NCBI RefSeq assembly: GCF_900090275.1
Contig: NZ_LT607755.1
Location: 248,001-312,000, forward strand
DNA from: Micromonospora zamorensis
GTDB lineage: Bacteria; Actinomycetota; Actinomycetes; Mycobacteriales; Micromonosporaceae
Direction of reading: 5' to 3'
DNA length: 64,000 nt
Program-made: the position numbers and the translations under genes
In this document: one piece after another, positions 51,962 through 59,634 of the stretch
How positions within the stretch are numbered: position 1 is the first letter of the stretch
Layout of the letters: every line of letters starts with the position of its first letter
Notes under the pieces: generated by a model
Told to the model about the DNA's origin: nothing
Databases searched by the model: none
The model's input: the letters and a program-made list of their open reading frames with translations, nothing else

Positions 51962-52090
51962 AGTGATCTTCGTCAGCCACGAGAGGAGGTGAGCCCGGTG
52001 ACCACCCATCGTCATTCCTGGGCGCTCCTCTCGGCCGTCCCCCTCAGCTGACCTTCCGCGTCGGGGAGCGCCCTCCTTATCGGAGGACCA
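51959..52090 (+). promoter_or_regulatory. Structured leader upstream of the epoxide hydrolase gene
   Basis: The leader starts at a -10-like TAGAGT (51959-51964). CGAGAGGAG (51980-51988), which is part of the ribosome site of a short ORF, pairs with CTCCTCTCG (52025-52033) inside that ORF. CCTCC (52072-52076) pairs with GGAGG (52082-52086), the ribosome site of the hydrolase. GGAG (52065-52068) could pair instead with CTCC (52073-52076) and free it. This is consistent with translational attenuation. Confidence 0.45.
51998..52051 (+). CDS. Putative 17-residue leader peptide
   Basis: GTG 51998 lies 8 nt after a near-perfect Shine-Dalgarno AGGAGGTGA (51984-51992) and encodes MTTHRHSWALLSAVPLS before TGA. 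The ribosome site is the strongest in this part of the window, so translation is likely. The peptide lies inside the predicted regulatory hairpins before the epoxide hydrolase gene. It has no Cys and does not match the sulfur-type leader peptides that I know. A role in attenuation is inferred. Confidence 0.5.
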   Translation: MTTHRHSWALLSAVPLS

Positions 52091-53221
52091 ATGTCTGTCT
52101 CTTCCTTCCGCATCGACGTGCCCGATGCGGTCCTCGACGACCTGCGGGCCCGACTGGCCCGTACCCGATTCACCGACCGCAGCGGCAACCAGCCGTGGCA
52201 GGGCGGCGTCGACCCCGACTACCTGCGGGACCTGGTGTCCTACTGGCACGACGGATTCGACTGGCGAACCCGCGAGGCCGAGCTCAACGCGTACCCCCAG
52301 CACCTGGCCGTCATCGGCGGCCGGAAGCTGCACTTCCTGCACGTCCGGGCCGCGCGCCCGGCGGGTACGCCCGCGCCGTTGCCGTTGATCCTCAGCCACG
52401 GCTGGCCCAGCAGCTTCGTCGAGATGCTGCCGCTGGTCGACCGGCTGACCAGCCCTGCCGGCGGCGGTTTCGACGTGGTGGTGCCCTCGCTGCCAGGCTT
52501 CGGCTTCTCGGAGGTTCCGGACGAGCCGGTCACCCGGGCGTTGCTGGCTCGGACGCTGCACGAGCTGATGACCGATGTGCTCGGCTACGAGCGGTACGGC
52601 GCCTTCGGCGGCGACGTCGGGGGAGTGGTCACAGGCTGGCTGGGTGCCCTCCATCCGGAGCAGGTGGCCGGCATCCACATGATCCATCCACCGTTCCCGG
52701 CCAGCTTCGACGCCCGTCCACTGTCGGCGGCCGAGCAGGCGTACCTGAACGCCGAAGCCGCGTACGACGAGACCGACGGCGGCTACAGCGCCATCATGGG
52801 CACCCGCCCGGACACCCTCGCGGCGGCGCTCGCCGACTCACCCGCTGGGCTGGCCGCCTGGATCGTCGACAAGTATCGCGACTGGAGCGACAACCACGGG
52901 GACCTGGCGAACAGCATCGACACCGACACCCTGCTCACCATCATCACGCTCTACTGGGTCACCGGCACGATCGGGTCGTCGTTCCGGCAGTACGCCGACT
53001 TCGGCCACAACACGCCACGACCCGACATCACCGTGCCGGCTGCGTTCACGGTGAGCACCGAACCCTCGATGGCCAACTTCCCCCGGGAGATCGCCGAGCG
53101 GGCCTGCACCGACATCCGGCACTGGAGCGAGCCGGGCCGGGGCGGGCACTTCATGCCGCTGGAGGAGCCGGATCTGCTGGCCAGTGAGATGAGGCAGTTC
53201 TTCACCTCGCTGCGCGCGTAG
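52091..53221 (+). CDS. Epoxide hydrolase (EHN domain, alpha/beta hydrolase)
   Basis: The 376-residue protein has the N-terminal epoxide hydrolase domain (residues 1-105: FRIDVPDAVLDDLRARLARTRF, YWHDGFDWRTREAELNAYPQ) and an alpha/beta hydrolase core. Visible core parts are the oxyanion HGWPSSF, the nucleophile Asp in FGGDVGGVVTGWLG, and the terminal His in GGHFMPLEEPD. It should open epoxides to diols through an Asp ester, as in juvenile-hormone and microsomal epoxide hydrolases. GGAGG before ATG 52091 can be hidden in a hairpin. A terminator follows. The natural substrate is unknown. Confidence 0.92.
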   Translation: MSVSSFRIDVPDAVLDDLRARLARTRFTDRSGNQPWQGGVDPDYLRDLVSYWHDGFDWRTREAELNAYPQHLAVIGGRKLHFLHVRAARPAGTPAPLPLILSHGWPSSFVEMLPLVDRLTSPAGGGFDVVVPSLPGFGFSEVPDEPVTRALLARTLHELMTDVLGYERYGAFGGDVGGVVTGWLGALHPEQVAGIHMIHPPFPASFDARPLSAAEQAYLNAEAAYDETDGGYSAIMGTRPDTLAAALADSPAGLAAWIVDKYRDWSDNHGDLANSIDTDTLLTIITLYWVTGTIGSSFRQYADFGHNTPRPDITVPAAFTVSTEPSMANFPREIAERACTDIRHWSEPGRGGHFMPLEEPDLLASEMRQFFTSLRA

Positions 53222-53249
53222 TTGCTGTAGTTCGCCTGTCCTGTCCTGC

Positions 53250-53285
53250 CCGGCGGCTGCTCTGATTTCCCTGAGCGGCCGCCGG
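53250..53285. terminator. Bidirectional hairpin terminator between convergent genes
   Basis: CCGGCGGCTGCTC (53250-53262) pairs with GAGCGGCCGCCGG (53273-53285), 13 pairs with one G-U and a 10-nt loop. It serves the epoxide hydrolase gene and the convergent hypothetical gene. Confidence 0.65.
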
Positions 53286-53292
53286 CACCGGG

Positions 53293-53988
53293 CTACGCGC
53301 CGCCGAGCGACGCCTTGGCGGCGTCGATGGCGTCGGACAGTTCCTCGTTGTACGGGAAGCCGTCCTCAACGATGGCCATGTTGACCCCGCATTCGCGCTG
53401 CCGCGCTCGTAGCAGCGTCTCCTCCACCGGGGTCACCGGGAACGCCAGCGGGTCGAGACCGGGAGCGGAGCCCAGGTCGTCGACCAGGAGCCACTTGCTG
53501 TGCTCGTCGTAGACGACCACCCCGGCGGAGATCCCCCTGGTCCACTGGTTGAACAGCGCGGCCAGGCTGGTGGCGGCACGGACCGAGTCCCAGGCGTCGG
53601 GCGAGATCTCGTAGCGCCAGATCTCACCCTCGTGGTCGCCGGCCAGGACGAACGTGTAGAGGAGGGCATCGAAGAAGAACAGCGGCAGTTGTTGCCGCCA
53701 AGGGAACGGCGTGCCGATCGACAACCCCAGATAGTCCAGTGCCTCCCCGCCCTCCGGCCATGGCATCCGCCATCCGACGTTGGGCAGCAACTGATGGTCG
53801 GGCCATCGCTGCGCCTGCAACCAGGTCAGTTGCTCCGCGATGTGCTCCACGCCGAAGATCCGGCGGACCTGCTCCGGCGGTTGTCCGGCCGGTGACTCGG
53901 GCTGGTCGGGCCAGTCGAGGCCGGCCGCCGCCGCCGCGAGGCGATAGTCGCGTACCGCGTCACGCAGCACGCGCATGTCATCAAGCAT
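53293..53988 (-). CDS. Hypothetical protein, faint SUKH (SMI1/KNR4) resemblance
   Basis: The 231-residue soluble protein starts MLDDMRVLRDAVRDYRLAAAAAG; ATG 53988 has GGAGC 7 nt upstream. Aromatic- and acid-rich segments such as LYTFVLAGDHEGEIWRYEI, DAWDSVRAATSLAALFNQW and GVVVYDEHSKWLLVDDL recall the SUKH superfamily, whose members are often immunity proteins. The match is weak and no toxin gene is adjacent. No membrane or signal segment is seen. It may be a cytosolic binding protein of unknown role. Confidence 0.6.
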   Translation of the reverse strand: MLDDMRVLRDAVRDYRLAAAAAGLDWPDQPESPAGQPPEQVRRIFGVEHIAEQLTWLQAQRWPDHQLLPNVGWRMPWPEGGEALDYLGLSIGTPFPWRQQLPLFFFDALLYTFVLAGDHEGEIWRYEISPDAWDSVRAATSLAALFNQWTRGISAGVVVYDEHSKWLLVDDLGSAPGLDPLAFPVTPVEETLLRARQRECGVNMAIVEDGFPYNEELSDAIDAAKASLGGA

Positions 53989-54100
53989 CAGGAAGCTCCT
54001 CGGCCAGGGGGTCCCGGGCAGGCTAACTCCCGGGCACCGACGCTGGTGTCCGTCAATACTCTCCTTTCGGGCGCAACGGGATGCATCGATCTCGCCCGCG

Positions 54101-54129
54101 TTGCCTGTCACGTACGTGAGCGGTTGTAC
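54101..54129 (+). promoter_or_regulatory. Promoter with palindrome in the spacer
   Basis: TTGCCT (54101-54106), a 17-nt spacer and TTGTAC (54124-54129) stand just before the GTG start at 54135. The spacer contains a perfect 12-bp palindrome TCACGTACGTGA (54108-54119), positioned to block RNA polymerase if bound. Confidence 0.45.
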
Positions 54130-54134
54130 CGCGT

Positions 54135-55364
54135 GTGACCGTGACCTCTGTGGCCAGCGCTCCCTGGCGGATCGCCTGGGCCGAGCGCGAGAACGAGCGC
54201 CGGCAGCGCGCGTACCGCGACGCCACCGACGCCTGGCTGCGCCGCGACGACCACCTGGCCCGGCTCCGCATCGAAGCCGCCAGCTTCCTCGGGTGTACGC
54301 AGCCACGCACCGGCCTCCCCGTGCAGCTCGACGATGACGAACTCGTCTTCCGCGTCCTCCCCGTCGCCGAGCTGGTCGAGGCCGAGGCCCGGCACATTCC
54401 CGGGCTGCCCACCCCGGGCGGCCCCTGTGCCTTCGCGGAGGTGTCGGGCGAAGCGCTGCCGGCGGGCCTGCGGGTCGTCGACACCGGCATGGCCGTCGTG
54501 ACCAGCCACCGGGTGGCCTTCGCCGGCCGAGAGCGCCGACGCGAGTGGCGGTACGCCGACCTGGTCGGCCCCGCGCACCACCCCGACGTGCCGGTCACCC
54601 TGCTGCCCGACCACAGTCGACTCGCCGGGCTGCTCGTCCCAGCCAACGCCGTGGTGAACTTCCGCTTCTACCTCACCCTCGCGGTCGCCGACGACCGTGC
54701 CACCGTCACCGCGCAGGTCGACGCTCTGCTGGCCGCCCACCGGGCCGCCCGGCCTTCGCCCTCTGTCTTGGTATCACCTGACGAGGCACCGCTGACGGCG
54801 GTACGACCCGACCGCCGGGCGCTCGGTGCTGCCGCGGTCGCGGCGGTGGTGTTCGCGACGATGGGTCCCGGCGCTCTGGGTCCCGGTGCGTTGGGCCCTG
54901 GCGCTCTGGGGCCTGGTGCTGTGGGGCCTCGCGTCCTGCGGTCGGAGCAGACCGCTCCGGTGCAGCGGGCGGAGATCGTCGCCCTGGAGGCCGCCCTCAT
55001 TTCGGTACGTCCCGTCGGGCCGGTGGCGCCCAAGGCCAGGACCGGATCGGTCAGCGGTGCCGCGCAGAGCAGGCCGAATGCCGCCCCGAACCGACCGGTG
55101 GCTGTCTCCACGGTCGTGGGACCGTCTGCCGCGCTGGCTCCGCCGCCGGTCGTCACGCCGTCCGTCGTCCCGGCACCGTCCGCCAGTTCGGTGCCGACAC
55201 CTGGCCCGGTCCCCACCACGGGTCCGCCCACGCCGGCCCCACCGACGCCGCCGGCCTCGCCCACTCCGAGTGGGACGCCGTCACCTGGTCTGCTGAAGGT
55301 CTGCCTGGATCCTCTTCAACTTCCGTTGCTGGACCCGTTGCTCTGCCCGTCTCCGGCACCCTGA
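54135..55364 (+). CDS. Hypothetical actinobacterial membrane protein with LGPGA repeats and Pro-rich tail (paralogue 2)
   Basis: The 409-residue protein is a paralogue of the 50228-51388 product over its first 220 residues (WRIAWAERENERRQ, DTGMAVVTSHRVAFAGRERRREW, NFRFYLTLAVAD). It then has a membrane segment (about residues 233-245) running into a tandem pentapeptide region of type LGPGA. A long Pro/Thr/Ala-rich tail follows, with a short Cys-containing end (LKVCLDPLQ, LLCPSPAP). GTG 54135 is the earliest start; GTG 54141 and 54150 are possible. The tail is probably outside the cell. Function is unknown. Confidence 0.68.
   Translation: MTVTSVASAPWRIAWAERENERRQRAYRDATDAWLRRDDHLARLRIEAASFLGCTQPRTGLPVQLDDDELVFRVLPVAELVEAEARHIPGLPTPGGPCAFAEVSGEALPAGLRVVDTGMAVVTSHRVAFAGRERRREWRYADLVGPAHHPDVPVTLLPDHSRLAGLLVPANAVVNFRFYLTLAVADDRATVTAQVDALLAAHRAARPSPSVLVSPDEAPLTAVRPDRRALGAAAVAAVVFATMGPGALGPGALGPGALGPGAVGPRVLRSEQTAPVQRAEIVALEAALISVRPVGPVAPKARTGSVSGAAQSRPNAAPNRPVAVSTVVGPSAALAPPPVVTPSVVPAPSASSVPTPGPVPTTGPPTPAPPTPPASPTPSGTPSPGLLKVCLDPLQLPLLDPLLCPSPAP
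54864..54938 (+). repeat. Five tandem 15-bp repeats
   Basis: Four good copies and one degenerate copy of a 15-bp unit (consensus GGTCCCGGCGCTCTG) encode GPGAL pentapeptides at the end of the membrane segment. Copy number could change without a frameshift. Confidence 0.8.
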
Positions 55365-55431
55365 TCGGTGTACGTGCTCGCGCGCTTTAGTGCCGGCATG
55401 CTTCGTGCGGCGTGTGGTCGTCTGGGTGTGG

Positions 55432-55869
55432 TCAGTCCATGGCGCTGAAGTCGGGGACGGTCAGGGTGCCGTCCGCGGCGAGGGTGAAGCCAGGGTTCCA
55501 GGCGATCTCCCAGAGGTGACCGTCCGGGTCAGCGAAATAGCCGGCGTAGCCGCCGTAGAACGTCTCCCTCGCCGGCATGGTCACCGTGCCGCCAGCCTTG
55601 GTCGCCGTCGCCATCAGCTCGTCGACCTCCTCCCGCGAGCGGACGTTCTGAGCCAGGGTCACCCCGCCGAAGCCGTCGGTGCGCCGATCGCTGATGCCGG
55701 CGTCGGCGGCCAGCTTTTGCCTGCTCCAGAGGACGAGGGCCAGACCGCCGGCCTGGAGGAAGACCGTCTCCTCGACCTCCTGGCCGTGCCAGCCGAGCTG
55801 CTCGTAGAACGCTTTTGCACGGGCTACGTCCGAGACGCCCAGGGTGACGAGGCTGATGCGCTGCTCCAT
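55432..55869 (-). CDS. VOC family (glyoxalase-like) protein
   Basis: The 145-residue protein has paired beta-alpha-beta-beta-beta modules of the vicinal oxygen chelate fold: ISLVTLGVSDVARAKAFYEQLGW, GGVTLAQNVRSREEVDELMATATKAGGTV, then YFADPDGHLWEIAWNP with the terminal metal-site Glu. GAGGAG precedes ATG 55869. Reaction unknown; glyoxalase, dioxygenase and resistance roles occur in the fold. A second VOC gene lies 21 bp upstream on the same strand, so the two are probably one operon. Confidence 0.88.
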   Translation of the reverse strand: MEQRISLVTLGVSDVARAKAFYEQLGWHGQEVEETVFLQAGGLALVLWSRQKLAADAGISDRRTDGFGGVTLAQNVRSREEVDELMATATKAGGTVTMPARETFYGGYAGYFADPDGHLWEIAWNPGFTLAADGTLTVPDFSAMD

Positions 55870-55890
55870 GCTCCTCAACCTAACGCGTGA

Positions 55891-56259
55891 TCACTCAGGG
55901 GCGTGGCAGACAGCCTCGACGTTGTTGCCATCCGGGTCGCGGACGAACGCGGCGAAGTACGTCGGGTGGTACTCCGGCCAGACGCGGGGCGCATGCAGGA
56001 CCTCCGCGCCGGCCTTGACGGCGGCGTCATGGAACGCCTGGACGGTGGTGCGGTCATCGGCGGTGAAGGCCAGGTGCAGCTCCCGAGCTTCGCCGGAGGT
56101 GTCGGTGGGGCCGAGCCAGAACTCGGGGCGATCCGTGCCGTAGCCGACGACGTTCGGGAACTCCAACAGGCGGCGACCGCCGAGTGGGGCGAGCACCGCG
56201 TCGTAGAAGGCGGCGCTGGCTGTCACGTCGCGGACCTGCACGGACAGATGATCCATCAT
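55891..56259 (-). CDS. VOC family (glyoxalase-like) protein
   Basis: The 122-residue protein shows MDHLSVQVRDVTASAAFYDAVLAPLGGRRL, an ELHLAFTADDRTTVQAFHDAAVKAG segment and the end FVRDPDGNNVEAVCH, with His and Glu at the metal-site positions. GGAGGAACC lies before ATG 56259; the next ATG is an equal choice. It is upstream of, and probably co-transcribed with, another VOC gene. The substrate is unknown. Confidence 0.88.
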   Translation of the reverse strand: MMDHLSVQVRDVTASAAFYDAVLAPLGGRRLLEFPNVVGYGTDRPEFWLGPTDTSGEARELHLAFTADDRTTVQAFHDAAVKAGAEVLHAPRVWPEYHPTYFAAFVRDPDGNNVEAVCHAPE

Positions 56260-56335
56260 CGCGGGTTCCTCCAGTCACGGGTTCAGGGCGGACGTCACGC
56301 TAACGGCGGGGTGTGACACCAGGCCGCCGATGGCA

Positions 56336-59300
56336 CTAAGCAGCGATCGTTCGAGCGGTGGCGTATACGTCGGCGGGTAGGGCGTGGTGGAGCTTCCACA
56401 GGACGCGTATGGGTCGGTCACCGGTGTGCGACTCGTACGTCATGGTGCCGGCGTACAGGTACGGCGGTGCGCCCAGGTCGCGGTCGGCGATCCGGGTTTC
56501 ACGAACGAAGAGGTGCACCGTCGAGCCGCCCGACGTGTAGCGCTGCCCGGTTGCCGACGCCGACGAGGTGGTGCTCTGCGACTCCCACTGGAACAGCGTT
56601 TCGGTGATGGCCCGGTCGGCGTACATGGTGGTGGGGGAGTAGTGCGATTCCGACTTGACCAGGGTGACGAAGAACAGATCGGCCTGGGCGTCGGGCAACC
56701 ACTTCACCCCCTCGCGCAGCGATCCCGGGTTGGTCATCCCGAAGGCGGCGCACGCCTCGTTGCGGCTGTACCGGGCGTGCACCCGCAACGGCACCGCACC
56801 CAGAGCGGCAGTGGGCGTGACCCGGTGGATGCGGTCCCGCAGCACCTCGGCGACCTGGCGCAACTCGGCGCAGCGGGCCGGATCCTTCCAGAGTCGGACC
56901 AGCCGCTCGTCGCTTGTCGCTAGTGGTGCGGTTGGCCCCCAGAGGCTGAAGTGCAGCATGTCCAGCAGTCGGCCGTTCCCCGCGTACACCTGCTGACCTG
57001 GCGCGGGCGGTCCCGCCGCGACCCGGGTCAGCAGCTCCAGCCGGTCGATGTCGTCGGTGTGCAGCATGCGACCGATGGCCCGGCCCAGCTCCCGGTCGTC
57101 CGGGCCGGGCGCAGACGTCTCGATGCCGGCCAGCCGCCGCAGCCCGGTCCAGCCGCCGATGCTGGCCGACCGGTACACGTCCTCGATCTCCAGGCCGGTC
57201 TCGCGGAGGAACGTCGCCAGGCTGACGTCGCCGAGTTGCCGCAGCTCAGACACCAGGCCGGCCTTGGAGGTGGGCAACGCTGATCGCAGGTTGGCGAGCA
57301 CGACCTCCTTCGCCACCCGGTCCAGCTCGACGTGGCAGCCGCTCGGCAGGCTCGGGAAGTCATCGCGCACTGCCTCGGTGATCGCCCGCCGGCTCACCCC
57401 GGTCAGGGCACGCCACCGCAGATCGAAGCGGAAGTTGGCGTGCTGCCCGCCGATGAAGTCGAGCACGGTCAGGCAGGGCTTGTCGTCGTCCAAGCGCAGG
57501 CCACGGCCGAGCTGTTGCAGGAAGATCGTGGCGCTCTCGGTGGGCCGCAGCATCAGGATCGTGTCGACCATCGGGAGGTCGACCCCCTCGTTGAACAGGT
57601 CCACCGTGAAGAGCACCCGCAGCTTGCCGGCCTTGAAGTCCCGCAACAGCCCCGCCCGATCGGTGCCGGCCCGCGAGGTCACCGCCGCCGCCTCGACACC
57701 GTGCTGCTTGAACCAATCCGCCATGAACTCCGCGTGCCCGATGCTCACGCAGAACCCGAGCGCCCGCATCCGCCCGACGTCCACCTTGTCGCTGACCGCT
57801 CGCAGCACCGACCGCGCTCGCGCGTGGTTGCCGGTGTAGAGGCCGTTGAGCTCTGCCAGGTTGTAGCCCTGCCCGCGCTTCCAGGTCACCTGCGACAGGT
57901 CCACGTCGTCGTGCAGCCCGAAATACTGGAACGGAGCCAACAACTGCCGCTCCAACGCCTCCCACAGGTGCAGCTCAACGGCCGCGCGCCCGTCGAACCA
58001 CCGGCGCACGTCGCCGCCGTCGGCCCGGTCGGGGGTCGCCGTCAGGCCCAGGAGTACGCGAGGGCGCAGCCGATCCAACAGCCGCGCGTACGTCGGTGCC
58101 TCCGCGTGGTGGAACTCGTCCACGATCACCATGTCGTACGCCTCGGGGTCGACCTCCCGTCGGTGCAGCGACTGGATGGAGGCGAAGACGTGCTTCCAGC
58201 CGTTCGGCTTCTCGCCTGCCACGAGGGCTTCGCCAAAGCTGCCGTCGCCCATGACTTGCCGGAACGTGGACAGGCTCTGCCGCAGGATCTGCTCCTGATG
58301 AGCGACGAAGAGCAGCGAGTCTGCTCGTCCCGCCTTGTGTAGCCGGCGGTAGTCGAGGGCGGCGACCACCGTCTTGCCGGTGCCGGTCGCCATCACCACG
58401 AGGTTGCGCCAGCGCCCGTGCACCAGCCGCTCGGCGTCCAGGTCGGCAAGGATCTCGGCCTGATACGGGTACGGACGCACGTCCAGGTTCGAGATCCCGT
58501 TCGGCGCATCGTCGCGGCGCTCCCCGCTCAACGCGTGCCGTAGGCGCTCGGCGTCCCTAGCCGCGTCGTACGCCTCGAACGCCGGATCGTTCCAGTAGTC
58601 CTCGAACGTCGCCGTGAACGTGTCGATGACGTGCGGCTGCTCCATGTTCGAGATGCGGACGTTCCACTCCACGCCGTCCACCAGCGCGGTCTTGGACAGG
58701 TTGGACGAGCCGACGTACGCGGTGGTGGTGCCGCTGTTGCGGCGGAACAGCCACGCCTTGGCATGCAGGCGGGTGGTCCTCGTCTCGTACGACACCTTGA
58801 TCTCGGCGCCCAGCTCGGCGAGTCGGTCGAGGGCTCTTTGGTCGGTGGCGCCGAGGTAGGTGGTGGTGATGACGCGGACCTTGCCGCCACGGGCGATCAG
58901 CTCGCGGATGGCTGGCTCGACGATGCGTAGGCCGTACCACTTGATGAACGCGCAGAGCAGGTCGACGCTCTCGGCCGACGCCATCTCGTGGTTGACCTCG
59001 TGGCCGATGTGGGGCTGGTGGCGGCCGTTGACCAGCAGCGCGCCGGTGGAGAGGGGAGTGGTGGGGCGCTGCGGGAAGGCTGGTAGCGCGGGCGGTGTTG
59101 GTGGGGCGGCGATGGCGTGGAGCAGGTGCTTGGCGTCGGTCACCTGGTCCTGTTCGGTCGCTGCCATTGGACTCAGGGCGGCGATGGCCTCGGCGATCTG
59201 GTTCGCCATTGCGATCTGGTGGTGGAGCTTGTCGTCACTGTTGGGAACTGCTTGGAGAGCGCGGGCAGCCAGGGTGGCGATGTGGCGGGCGAGGGTGCGG

Positions 59301-59419
59301 TGAGCGTCGGCGGGGTCGAGTTTGTGGTGTTGGACCAGGGCGGGATCGACGTGCTGGAGGCGGTCGGCCAGCTCGCGGGTGATCAGGTGCTCGTAAAGCC
59401 CCCGCTCAAGATCCGTCAT
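56336..59419 (-). CDS. PLD-like nuclease/SF2 DEAD helicase/DUF3427 protein
   Basis: The 1027-residue protein combines a phospholipase D-like nuclease domain (about residues 130-310, with a single HxK motif in TRLHAKAWLFRRNSG and VGSSNLSKTALVDG) and an SF2 helicase. The helicase has motif I MATGTGKTVVAALD, motif II IVDEFHHAEAPTYARLL, GLTATPDR and motif VI QQLGRGLRLDDDK. A C-terminal DUF3427-type region ends it. Proteins of this layout occur in defence islands and may restrict foreign DNA, but the role is unproven. ATG 59419 gives MTDLERGLYEHLI; the frame upstream lies in AT-rich intergenic sequence. It is divergent from the GHKL operon. Confidence 0.87.
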   Translation of the reverse strand: MTDLERGLYEHLITRELADRLQHVDPALVQHHKLDPADAHRTLARHIATLAARALQAVPNSDDKLHHQIAMANQIAEAIAALSPMAATEQDQVTDAKHLLHAIAAPPTPPALPAFPQRPTTPLSTGALLVNGRHQPHIGHEVNHEMASAESVDLLCAFIKWYGLRIVEPAIRELIARGGKVRVITTTYLGATDQRALDRLAELGAEIKVSYETRTTRLHAKAWLFRRNSGTTTAYVGSSNLSKTALVDGVEWNVRISNMEQPHVIDTFTATFEDYWNDPAFEAYDAARDAERLRHALSGERRDDAPNGISNLDVRPYPYQAEILADLDAERLVHGRWRNLVVMATGTGKTVVAALDYRRLHKAGRADSLLFVAHQEQILRQSLSTFRQVMGDGSFGEALVAGEKPNGWKHVFASIQSLHRREVDPEAYDMVIVDEFHHAEAPTYARLLDRLRPRVLLGLTATPDRADGGDVRRWFDGRAAVELHLWEALERQLLAPFQYFGLHDDVDLSQVTWKRGQGYNLAELNGLYTGNHARARSVLRAVSDKVDVGRMRALGFCVSIGHAEFMADWFKQHGVEAAAVTSRAGTDRAGLLRDFKAGKLRVLFTVDLFNEGVDLPMVDTILMLRPTESATIFLQQLGRGLRLDDDKPCLTVLDFIGGQHANFRFDLRWRALTGVSRRAITEAVRDDFPSLPSGCHVELDRVAKEVVLANLRSALPTSKAGLVSELRQLGDVSLATFLRETGLEIEDVYRSASIGGWTGLRRLAGIETSAPGPDDRELGRAIGRMLHTDDIDRLELLTRVAAGPPAPGQQVYAGNGRLLDMLHFSLWGPTAPLATSDERLVRLWKDPARCAELRQVAEVLRDRIHRVTPTAALGAVPLRVHARYSRNEACAAFGMTNPGSLREGVKWLPDAQADLFFVTLVKSESHYSPTTMYADRAITETLFQWESQSTTSSASATGQRYTSGGSTVHLFVRETRIADRDLGAPPYLYAGTMTYESHTGDRPIRVLWKLHHALPADVYATARTIAA

Positions 59420-59634
59420 CAGCGGACCGTACCTACGGCACAACGATGGAGCAATCCTTGGCTTGTCAGCTTCTCGACAGTGAATTCGAGTGAAGTCAAG
59501 TATGCATCTGGACTGGCAATCGTAAAAGACCTCTGAGTTGGATGCGCGCCTGGTGGCCAAGGCTAGGCGCTGCAGGGCTCCCACTGATGTCCCCCACGAT
59601 GTAGCCTCGAGGGGCTGCTCCGATCCGGCCGGCT

